A stretch of DNA of 64,000 nucleotides from Nematostella vectensis (lineage: Eukaryota; Cnidaria; Anthozoa; Actiniaria; Edwardsiidae): assembly GCF_932526225.1 (NCBI RefSeq), contig NC_064035.1, positions 20,015,969 through 20,079,968 of the forward strand, given 5' to 3'. Both the position numbers and the translations under genes were made by a program. Numbering within the stretch: the stretch's first letter is position 1; every line of letters begins with the position of its first letter. The notes under the pieces are model-generated. The model had not been told where the DNA came from. It ran no database searches and saw only the letters and a list, made by a program, of their open reading frames with translations. This document shows, piece by piece, positions 36,233-46,900 of this stretch.

Positions 36233-37940
36233 GATTGTTATGGAACCATGCTTTTTCGGTCTGAATCGGGTATTCGTGCCAAGACGCAGGGGCAGACAGG
36301 AAACAGATTCCAACCCCCCATCTATTTTAATTTTTTTACAGCCCTTCAAGGTAAACACCGCTGTACCTAGTATCAGCGGTATCCAAATTTTCTAACAGTG
36401 CTTTGCGGTCAAAACTCTATTTAGTCTTGTTTGCTTTGTCTATGTGAGAAAATAAAGTTTAATAAATTAATCACCATATCTCTCTAAATGCTGTGTTTTC
36501 TGAAACCAAATTGATTTCAAAGTTGTTTACATCCGGGTCTGTCTCTGTGGGAAAGGCGTGTTGACTGGCCGTCTCTTCGTGGATGTCAACCTCGTCCCCA
36601 CGGTCTCCTGGGTATTTTTCAATATGGTGTCCAGCTGAAAATTACCAAGAAGACCCTGGGGACGATCTTGCGTGGATGTTTGAGTGGATATCCAGAATGC
36701 TTCGCAATCTGTAATGGCATGAGATGGTTAAATTTTGCATTCGTGTTGTTCGATGTTGTCTCAATATAATATTCAATGTTATTTCAATGCATTTTGCATT
36801 CGTGTTCTTAAAAATGATCAACTTGATTTCTAGCTACCAAAAAAACGTCGCGTTTTTTAATAGATCAGCAGAATCATATATGCTCAAAAACTACGTTCTT
36901 GAAACCGTCAATAATTTAATTTGAAGCAAAAAATAAAATCCAAAGAAAATCAACCGTTTTTAGTCGAACACAGTGTCTACTGTCCTTAAACCTCAGCCTA
37001 GTCCCAGGCGTTCTTACCGGGTTTCCTGTGCTCAGAGATAAACCGTGAGGTAGCCTACACAAAATGGTCTGATAAAAGCCTTTATACAATCACCTGATTT
37101 GTTAAAGCTAAGGGCAAAGACAAGGGCAACTTGGGATATACTGGAGTGATTTCTAAGGGTAAATTTAGTGGCAACAATGAAAATAAAATACAAATTCAGT
37201 GATTAGTTGATGCTAGCCTCATGAAGTGCATCATGCATTGATCACCCTTGCATACCCAGGTGTTGGTTGAGTGGGTGTAGTATTTTGGGAAAACGAACTC
37301 CACATGGAGAAAGAAGACCACTCGATGAGTCAGCAAACTACAAGAACTTTATTGGCAAAGCATCATGGGTATTAATACATTACAGTGGGCACCCCTAGCT
37401 ATGTGCCAGACTTGAGAACAATCATAAGCTCAAACATTGGTTTATATCAAAAGCAAAATGGTTCAAATTTCCAGATCAAGAACTTGGACTATTTGTGTAC
37501 CCTTCAGAAGACTTATCCAAACTTTTTGAGTAAAAAATATCAAATAGTTTTATTTTTTTCAGACCAAAGGTTGTTCCCTTTGAAAGAAGCTGGACTGCCA
37601 TTTAAAAGGCTTCAAGTACTAACGCTTCATTGCTAAAACAACACCCGGATAAGATTATCAACTAGCTATTGAGGACAAACTGAGCATTCCGAAAAACAAT
37701 TACAGTTAAAAACAAAACAACAAAAGCTGCAGTGTTTCTATTTATCATCGCCAACAAACAAAAAGTTTAAGTATAAAATCTGAAACTAAATTTGACAATG
37801 AAACAGCTAAAATAAGTCATTACCAAGAGTGTCAGTTCGTTCTGAACACCGCTGACACCGCTGCAGAACGTAGTGCGGCACGCGCAGCCTCTTATTTCCA
37901 GCGGGGGAATTGCCGGGCGCCCGCCCCTGCACAACACTGT

Positions 37941-40900
37941 ATGATGAGTTGCAAAACTAGAAACGGGAAAGGATGCATTGGTCGACTTTACCAGCTTTCC
38001 GAGGAGCTTAGTCGTGTCGCTAAGTTGCCGGTAGGTTCGCATGTTTGCCGGCGACATTGGGATACGTTACGAAGAAGCAACTTGCGCTGCTCATGTCCCA
38101 TGCACGATAAACAACTGCCCTCACGTCTGAACAAGCAACCTATTCCAAGTCGTTTTTATCCGGTATTTGACGAGATTGGGCTAACAGTGGCAGGATACCA
38201 GCCTGGTACTCGGTGGTGTTACCGGTGCAAGTTGCTCGCCTATAAGAAATTTGAAAGCCGTCCTCAAACAAGTAGAAAACCAGTCGAGGTAAGTGTATAT
38301 TTTTATTCGGGAAAACAACCACTCCTCTGCAGTGCCTCTTCGCTGTAAATTGCTATGTATTTCTTCCTGTATTTTCAATCTGTTTAACAAAATATAAAAA
38401 CGAGTACATAGAAAAGGCTTGAACATTCTTTCGTTCTTTTTATTAGGAAAAAGCAAATAGTAGTACATCCGCCATCGGCACAGAACAACAACTACAAAAG
38501 GTTTGTTTATTTGTACATTCTGAAGAAGCACACAAATTATCTATAAAATTCAGTTAGCCTTTCTTTTTGTTTTTGTGGGAAAAAAATACTTTATCAATTA
38601 TTGAGAAGTAGTAGTGCAAACAATATTTTTGCATTTGATGAAAAAGAAATATTTTTTTTTACAATTTGTAAAAATTCTGACAAATAAGCTTTTTGACAAG
38701 TTTTTTTCCACCAAGCCAATTCATATAAAATTATTAATTTTCTATGAGAGAATGAAAGGAATTCCTTAATTTAGATTATGTGGAAATGAATAAAACAAGA
38801 AACATTTTATTATTGAGGAGCTAGGGTGGGCTGGGATATTTAAGGCAATTTTTCAGAAATATCTTTGGACCCTCCCCTAATATCTAATAGAAACCTTTGA
38901 CTCCCCCTTAACAATAATTTAGAAAACAGGTATGACCCCTCCCCATTTGACCCACCCACAACAGAAAACCTGCACCCCAAAAGATGATACATTTTGCTAA
39001 TCATTGTTATTTATTTTAGATAGTTTGTTTATTCTTATTTTGTTTTCCATTTTGACTGTTTTGTAAATTTCAGATATTTCAGTTTACGGGATCCCCTATT
39101 CTACACCTCCATGAAATTTTGCAAGATATATCTATGTCAGCACCTACCATATCCCAACTGGATCAAACAAAGGAACAATTTTGAAGGCTGTTTTCAAGAC
39201 TTAAAGCTCTAGCAGACATATGTGATATTCATCTCCTGGAAACATGGAAAGAGCTGCAAACTCCCCTAGGTACCATCAAAATTGCCCCAAATGGCAACGT
39301 GTTAATGGATAGTCAAGTATGGGACCAAATAAAGACAACAATCAAAAAAATTGACGAATTGGATGAAGGTACAGCTGTATGATCAAATATATCTGCATGC
39401 TCTAATATTTATAATAGCTTTATCGATCAGCAATGATGTGGCTGATCAGTGTTCAACCCCAGTGATGGATCAAGCCCAACTAAAACTGTGAATAATTTAT
39501 TCAATAATTGCTATCAACAGGTAATTCACTGGGCCAACTAGTGCAACAATTTCAGATGGCTCTATACCATCATGCCCTCAGTAGTGAAGCTCCATTATAT
39601 GAGCCAGCAGCAATGAAAGCATTCACACAAAAACACTCTCCAGGTCTGTTTGAAATGCTTTTAAGTTAAAAAACAAGGGAGGACTCCAGACTCTCAGAAT
39701 AACATCAAGCTGTACAGGAGCAAAGAACTGTTGTTCTCCTTCACACACTGGCATATTTCAGGTAACCTAAATGCTCCATTAAGACCCACCTCCCTAACCT
39801 CCAATTACTTTCCTTTCTAAAAACCCTCTAGAGGCTAAATTTTGTAATAAGCTCCCCCTTTCTATCTGCTCCAATTTCATAATTGGGCCTAGGTATGTTC
39901 AATATCATGCTTTATACTATAATTCAATGTATACAAGCTGCACCAGAAAACTAGTGTTTTGTTGTTTTTTAAATGACACAAATTTATTTTACCAGGTCTC
40001 AGAAAACTTCCACCCTACAAAAGGATGAAGGGCTATTCCTACAACATCATGGTGCTTCTAGGACAGCAATAAATTCAGGAAGGATACTTCATTTCAGTAC
40101 AAGTCCTAGAAATATTGATTCTCACAAGAAAACACTAATAACAAAATATCCAGACATACTGATGAGAAAGGTTATCCTGGCAACAGAGGTGAGATTAGTG
40201 TGTTACAAATTTTTATTTTAGTAAATAGTGAATAAGAGAATAATAAAAACAATACTTGAGAATAAGCAAGAACCATTTCAATTTAAACAAGCCAGTGGGA
40301 TAACTGATGCTTAACTTTCTTTAAAATTTTCAGAAAGGATTCCTAATTGTACAACTGTTGGATGACTTCCATAATATTTTGACTGTTAGACTACCAACAA
40401 ATCTGAAGCTATCATTAGCTACGCACATGGCTAGTGGCCTACTGGACATCCATCCTTCAATTCCTGCTGTTCCTATCCCTACAAGAGATACAAGACACAG
40501 CCGAGTGATTGTGAAGATAGGGAATGAAAATAAAATTTGCAGAGGAGGAATTGTTCTAGACTACATAAAAGAGTTGTTTCGAAGACCAGTGTTATCAAGA
40601 ATGTACTTGGAAACAAATCACCAATGCATTTCATCAAAATACATCCAACAACAACTAAAGGAATTGAGGTATTCTATGGATTTGAATGTAGTTATTTACA
40701 GGTCAGCAATCCATACAAGAAAAATACTGTTTTCTCTTCTTAAAAAATGTTTTAATATTGACACTTCCTAAATATTTTTCCAGGCACAATACTTTATTCC
40801 CCTATATGGACCTCCCACCCAATAAATATGTACCTCTTACATTAGTTTGTGAAAGCCATATACATAATGATTAATATCAATTTTACTTTTGTTTAGTGAC

Positions 40901-43364
40901 TGCTATTACAAAAAAAGGAGTAGAGTAAAATAAAAAAAAGCAAATATGGAACATTAAATTTGCCAAATTATCATTTTTTTTTCTTTTTTTGTAGGGTCTA
41001 TTCTGGGTTGTCGCACGATGAGCTCTGTACCCTTGAGTCTACTAATTTAATAGATGAGTTTGAGCAATCTTTGAAAAGTATGGAGGACTATAAATCAGCC
41101 ATTGATCACATATTCCTGTGCTGTCCACAACTGGAACATTACTTGAAAAAATTTGTAGTACCAGCACCCGGGGACTGGCCAACTTGGTTTTATCAAAAGA
41201 AACTCATTGCTCAAGAAGTCAATGCAGATGCCAGTTTCCTATCAGTCATCCCAGAGCAGGGCCCATTTCATGTTTTCCTGAATCTACAAGAAGATGTTGT
41301 AACAATTTATGACTTCTTATTTAAAAAAGTTTACAAAGAGACATTTGGATCTGACTTACCCAACAAGCCAAAGCCTTTTCGCGTCAGCCTGGTAATAACT
41401 GCTGTTTTTCTGGCATGGGGCAAATTACGTGATAAAGTTCTCCTAAAATTCAAGCTCTGCAAGTACATAGAGTATGCTTCCATTCTGTTTCTTTTAGATG
41501 AGGTGGTTCCCATATCATTCTTCCACTATCCTGTTACATTCAGGTCTGGAGACATGGAATCATATATAACAATGATGTTAAAGTTATCTCTACTGTTTAT
41601 AATCTGGAAAAAGGCATCATTATGACAGATCAACACTCTTGATGCTTAGTGACTTTTCTTTTCACAAACAACATTTTTCACAGTACCATGAACTTAAAAA
41701 GAAATGGATGGCTCTAATAACAGAAAAGTTGAAATCTGGCATAGTGTGCTACGCAGCTTCATTTCAAATTATGACAGTGCTAGTCAAATTAGGGACAAAG
41801 CCCTGTCATTTGCTGCATCAAAGACAGAACAGCTCTTTCATAACTATTTAACAACACCATACAGTAGAGGTTATTCTGAAAATGACCTAAGTTTGGTGAC
41901 TGGTACAGCTGCTGATGCATTACTGAAAATCATCAAGCAAGTTGGGCAAAATCTGGGAAAAGCAAAGCAGGTATAGTAGACATCCATCCATCCATAAGTA
42001 GTTTTTTATTACCTTGGTGCAGTGCAGTGCCTGAACAATGTTTTTTTATGCAGGGAAGTAATAATAATGATTAGTCGAGCACTTGATCATAGCCTCAACT
42101 TATTTTCTTTTTCATGACTAACAATTGTGTCTATTTTTTTACATTTAAGGTTCCACAAGAAACAAATGCAAGAGGGCAGCCTAAAGGAGACATGAAATTT
42201 TTTCTTCCTACCTTTGACACCACCATTACTTCAAAAGCAATGCCCCTTGGCTACTCATTTGTAAAAGAAGACCCTTCCACAATACCTGATCCTAAATTAA
42301 TCTGTGACTACAAAAACTGCACGCAATTATCAACAACCAATGTCAATCGCCTTAACTGTTTTCACACATTTCACAATTTTTGTTTAGAAGAAGCTGGAGA
42401 CCAGTGTCCAATCTGTTCCCCTCACCTTGCTGAAAAAATTGCAGAAATCTGTTCAACATTTAATGAAAGCTTGTTGAAACCAACAGCAAAATCTACTAGA
42501 ATCCCACAAAGCAATCAAGAACCTGGTAGTAATGATGAGAATGACAGCATTAATGTCAAAAGAAATTGTGACCCTGAATACTATGACTCTGCACAATGGG
42601 AATCCCACATTGACAGCGAGTTAAATTCATTTGTTGTTGCACAACCACAACTGAGACACAATGTTCCTAATCACCAGGCTGCACCTTCACAGGCAATTAA
42701 CATCCAAGTTACCACTCATCCAGTTGGTTCATCTACATTTTGGTTCTTTCCTCCTTACATATCTCAGTCAACTCTACTTGGAAGAAATGGATCTAATGCA
42801 TTTACTTTTATCTCACTAATTTTGGCCCATTCATATATCACTTCTGCAAACCGAACCAGTATACAGCTCAGCCGTGGTCCTCCCATAAACCCTCATTGGC
42901 TTTCAATGATGTTATCTGCAATTGTTCGTGGCAACAGCATATATGACACTGTGACGAATGGTTGCGGGTCTCCATTCTTTAGTGTTGTTAAGGCAAAACC
43001 ACATCTAGATTCAGTAATTGGGACTGTTTCTCTTGAAGACACCCTCGATCTGTTAATTACATCAGGTAATCCACAGGTTTTACAAAGTTCACTTGCATTT
43101 TATCTGCAAAGGCTTGATCGCGAACAGAACCTAGCAGCAATAGTCATAGCTAATGGAATGACAATATCTCTCGTCGGACGCGATTCAAAGATCTATGTTC
43201 TAGATAGCCATCTACACTATGCACACGGTCATAACTTTGGAGCGATGATCGGAATGAGTCCCAAGGCTGACTTGGAAGATTTCCTCAGGAATATAAAGAA
43301 ACTAATCTCGCCCAAATTTGATGTTTGCTCCCTGACATTTGTCTCGTTTTCACGGCAGCAGTAG
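37941..43364 (+). pseudogene. broken transposon gene: zinc-binding N-terminus, transposase-like core, RING, protease-like C-terminus (copy 1)
   Basis: Exons read: 37941-38288, 38447-38500, 39074-39368, 39521-39643, 39996-40188, 40334-40701, 40995-41970 and 42150-43364. The N-terminus has Cys/His pairs (C4, C12, C36, H39, C50, C52). The core has GDWPTWFYQKKL, GPFHVFLNLQEDVV, HYDRSTLLMLSD-like and VEIWHSVLR blocks, which recall a helical RNase-H-type transposase (inference; possibly the DUF6589 type, from memory). The last exon has a RING-like finger (CDYKNC...CFHTFHNFC...CPIC) and then a domain with GSNAFTFISL and VLDSHLHY...G, like cysteine peptidases. Lesions: in-frame TGA at 39,182-39,184, an exon of frame-breaking length at 39,996-40,188, and frame changes near 41,610 and 41,733. 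All of these recur in copy 2. The 3' half stays open to TAG at 43,362. Confidence 0.7.
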
Positions 43365-43592
43365 AACTTTTGAGTTTCGCGTGCCAGCAAATCCCACAAA
43401 CGCCGTCAAACTTGAGGATTTTACCCTCGATCCAGCAAAAAATCTTCCTGGAACCTTAACACGAGTACATTTTCTTGGTGTATGTGTAATTTTTTGCTCC
43501 CGTTGAGTCCATTTTGAGCCAAACGTTTGTGTTTATTGTAACAGCTTTGGGAAACTCGTGTTTCGTCCGCCATTTTGAATGACTCTTGTCTC

Positions 43593-43602
43593 GCGCATGC
43601 GC
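43593..43602. promoter_or_regulatory. NRF-1-like palindrome in the transposon end, upstream of the NLR
   Basis: GCGCATGCGC, followed by A, is a perfect NRF-1-type site in a local CpG-rich patch (about 43,560-43,640) that also has GACGTC. It lies 345 bases before the NLR start and inside the 3' end of the 6.7-kb transposon, so it could serve either. Function is inferred from the motif only. Confidence 0.35.
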
Positions 43603-43946
43603 AGTCGTTCTGCCGCGGTTTCGTGACGTCGTAACTCTTACCATCCACAGGAAACCCGATAAGAGCGCCTGGGACTAGGCTGCTTAAATCTCTCATGTTG
43701 TATTTGCCATCGATCCGAGCATTTACTTTACTTTGCTAGTATATTTTACTCTATCAAATTTTAAGATGCCCCCTATTTCATTTCTAGTACACAGTAAACA
43801 TCAATGGAAAAGGTGGGAGGCCTGTGGTCTCATTAATTCTTGATCATCCGCTGGAATTAAAGAAGTCGTCGTGGGCGCGAGCTCCGTCTACGCCCCTGAG
43901 ATATTTCCCAACGCAATCCAACATTAAACTCAAGTGCAGCCAAAAA

Positions 43947-46900
43947 ATGGAGCAGTGTCTTCACTTATTGGAACCAGAAACTCTGACTTGGTACAGCTAT
44001 GTTGCGGGTTTTGCATGGTTTGTAGTATTTGTCGTGTTTATCGGCCCCACTTCGGATTTTTATGAGAACGAATCCCGCGCGGATTTCAAATGCAAGACAG
44101 AATCAGTGAAAGATAATGCTTGGATTACTAAACAATGCTTTGGAAATTACGAAAAGGACTACACGAAAATCATCCCTATATTCGTGTTTGTACTGATCAA
44201 CTTTTTCGTTATCCTCCTTGTGTTTGTGATTTACTCGTGTTTTACAAAGAGGAGAGTCGAGAGGATTAAAAACCACGAAACAAATGATGCCGAACTCCAG
44301 CCACTTCAGCCATCCCAGCCAGAGAAGAAAACCAAATTAGTTTGGTCCTACATTGGTCAACTCACCGCAAGAATTCTATTGGGAATAATATTTATGGTGT
44401 CACAAACTGGGTATTTTTACCCTCATGGCTTCCCGTCGAACTTTGAATGCAGATCTATCAAACGGCAAAGGAATTCCACTGCTGTCGTTATCGCCAACAT
44501 AACGTATGATTGCTATAATCAGGCGGCGAGTAAGAAAAATCATTGGGTAATGGGGTTATTGGTGGTAAATGGAGTTTTTGCTTTCGTTGCCTTCGTAGAA
44601 TTTCTGTGGGTGTTATACACGGTTAAAAGAAGGAGAGCTTGTTTCAATGATTTGCAATTTTATCAAAATTTCTTAGGAGGGTCCAATAAGCAACAACTTA
44701 AATTATCGAATATCATCAGCAAAATGAAAACAAACTTCTTGGAACACACAAAGAGACTTGCTGATCTCAGAACACCATTTCGTTCTAATCCTGGGGAAGG
44801 CCGTCAGCCACACGACCTGGAAACAGATAAGATTTATGTGAATGTCACAATCCATGAGAACAGAGCAACAATGGACTTCCCCCATGAAAGATCTGAACAA
44901 TTGAAAGTGTACCCACCAAAACGTGGTAAGGACACTCGTGAGCTAAAACAGATAGCAGATATAATCGATGCTGAACACAAAAATGTGCTTGTTGTTGGCC
45001 GACCTGGCATTGGGAAGACAATAATGTGCACCAGGCTCCTGCGATTGTGGGCTGAAAGCGAGTCCAGTGATGAGGTAGCTTTGTCTATTGCTTTTCGGAA
45101 TGTTTCCTCTACTTCTGACATCAATATCAGGGACCTTTTGACTCTTTCTACTACAACACAAGGACTTGATGATAATGAGATAAGCTACATTTTAAACTAC
45201 ATTACTGCAAACCCTAGCAAGCTCATTTTGTGTTTAGATGGTGTTGATGAATTTTCATCTAGATCAAATATTTCTCAAAGTGAAGATTTGGACTTAAGAA
45301 GCACAGATGGGAAAATGGCCCCACATATACTTTTTCGTAAGATATGGTCTAGAAAACTCCTATGCGAAGCAACAGTTATAACAACAACACGTCCAACTGC
45401 TGTTGAATGTCTGAGGGAACTTCCTGAAGACTGTTTGAATAGAACTGTTGAGATTCTTGGATTCTCATTTGAACAAGTCAAAGACTATGTCACCAAATTT
45501 TCCGAGAGCCGACCAAAGATATGGGAACACATACAACAGAATGCAAATCTACTTTCCCTCTGCTACATTCCAGTAAACTGCTTTATTATTTGTCATTGTC
45601 TTCTTCATAGTTGTGATCATTTGCTGCCTGTAAAGATTACAGAGATTTACAGTATTTTTGTGAAAATATTCTTCCACAAGCGAAATCACAACAGAAAAGC
45701 GTATGGATGTTCAAAATGTGACCTTAGAACTTACATGTACAAACCCTTTGAAGACCTGAAACCTGAAAATGAAAAGGTGTTCAAGAGGCTTGGAGAGCTA
45801 GCATTTGAAGGAATTAGAGATGGGAAGTTGATATTCGAGTCTGTTAAGATAGATGATGCATTATTAGATTGTGGGCTGCTTCACAGTTTACCTGAAATAC
45901 CTTCAAATTCACTGGTGGAGCCCCCTAAACAATACTTTTGCTTTATTCACCTGACACTGCAGGAGTTTCTAGCAGCTAAACATGTGACAGACACAAATTT
46001 GGAAGAAGATTTAAAGAGCTTTGTTGAGAACCATATCAATGACGGTGCATGGCAAATAGTCACAAGGTTTGTGGCAGGGCTTTCCAATACCCATGAAGTC
46101 ACATGCAGACTCCTTCCAGAAAGGGTGACTGATCAAAAGGAGTGGCCAGTTGCAGAAGACACAACACTTGCTGTGGATGTGTGCCACTGCTTATATGAAT
46201 CAGCTAGTGAGATGGAGGCTAAAGCATTGCTGCAGGGTAAACTTGAAGGAATGGACTTAAATATAGTTGACTTTTCCAAATGTGGACTTGGACCCGCTGA
46301 CATGTCTGCTGTTGTGAATGTATTGAAGCATGCACCTAACCTCAATACACTATTAATAACCCATAATGATATTGGTTTGTTTGGCTGTAAGGAAGTTCTA
46401 ACATTGTTGCAGAATTTTGGCAATAAACTTACTAAATTGGACCTCACATTCAACAGCATAGGAGATAAAGAGGCAAAGTACATAGGTGAGGCACTTAGAC
46501 ATGAGAATTGTAAACTTACTCAATTGGACCTCACATCCAACAACATAGGAGATGAAGAAGCAAAGTACATATGTGAGGCACTTGGACATGAGAATTGTAA
46601 ACTTACTAAGTTGGACATCAGCGATAATAATATAGGAGAAGAAGGAGCAAAGTACATAGGTGAGGCACTTGGACATGAGAATTGTAAACTTACTCAGTTG
46701 GACATCAGCTTAAATAATATAGGAGAAGAAGGAGCAAAGTACATAGGTGAGGCACTTGGACATGAGAATCGTAAACTTACTAAGTTGGACATCAGCGATA
46801 ATAATATAGGAGAAGAAGGAGCAAAGTACATAGGTGAGGCACTTGGACATGAGAATTGTAAACTTACTCAGTTGGACATCAGCTTTAATTATATAGGAGA

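Larger units (their letters stand above)
33335..36993. other. left part of duplication copy 1, mostly non-coding
   Basis: AT-rich sequence between the duplication edge and the 6.7-kb transposon. It holds a 121-bp hairpin element (36,112-36,232) and a weak minus-strand exon pair (35,356-35,888). A coding-like minus-strand stretch at about 36,470-36,700 is open for more than 70 codons in copy 2 (51,895-52,130) but frameshifted by one base in copy 1. Confidence 0.4.
36994..43682 (+). mobile_element. 6.7-kb TIR DNA transposon carrying a RING/protease-like gene (copy 1)
   Basis: The left end CAGCCTAGTCCCAGGCG and the reverse complement of the right end agree at 35 of 37 positions. The element is directly flanked by CTTAAACCT (36,985-36,993) and CTTAAATCT (43,683-43,691), a 9-bp target duplication with one mismatch. 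Inside is one plus-strand multi-exon gene (37,941-43,364). TIRs plus a 9-bp duplication mark a cut-and-paste transposon. The duplication length would fit MuDR- or Merlin-like elements and the CAG terminus resembles hAT, but the encoded protein matches neither by eye, so the superfamily is open. It is immobile as read because its gene is broken. Confidence 0.8.

Noticed and set aside
36099-36395. 98-codon plus-strand frame, repeated at 51,523-51,777
   Set aside because: It runs through the hairpin element and reads its two arms; no protein-like features.
37941-38300. THAP domain at the N-terminus of the transposon gene
   Set aside because: Cys/His residues are present (C4, C12, C36, H39), but the spacing does not fit C-x2-4-C-x35-50-C-x2-H and the AVP box is absent.
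39182-39184. In-frame TGA read as selenocysteine or programmed readthrough
   Set aside because: No SECIS-like structure or selenoprotein motif was apparent, and the same gene has other frame breaks, so simple decay is more likely.
41544-41628. An 85-bp intron (TTCAG|GTCTGG ... GACAG|ATCAAC) that would restore frame into MLSDFSFHKQ
   Set aside because: Phases fit, but the skipped sequence is itself protein-like (ESYITMMLKLSLLFIIW) and a conserved-looking HYDRSTL block straddles the acceptor; a one-base frameshift explains it better. Not excluded.
43947-44670. Claudin/tetraspanin identity for the four-helix part
   Set aside because: Two cysteines in each of two loops, and no W-GLW-C-C or CCG motif, fit the large-pore channel topology better; identity remains unproven.
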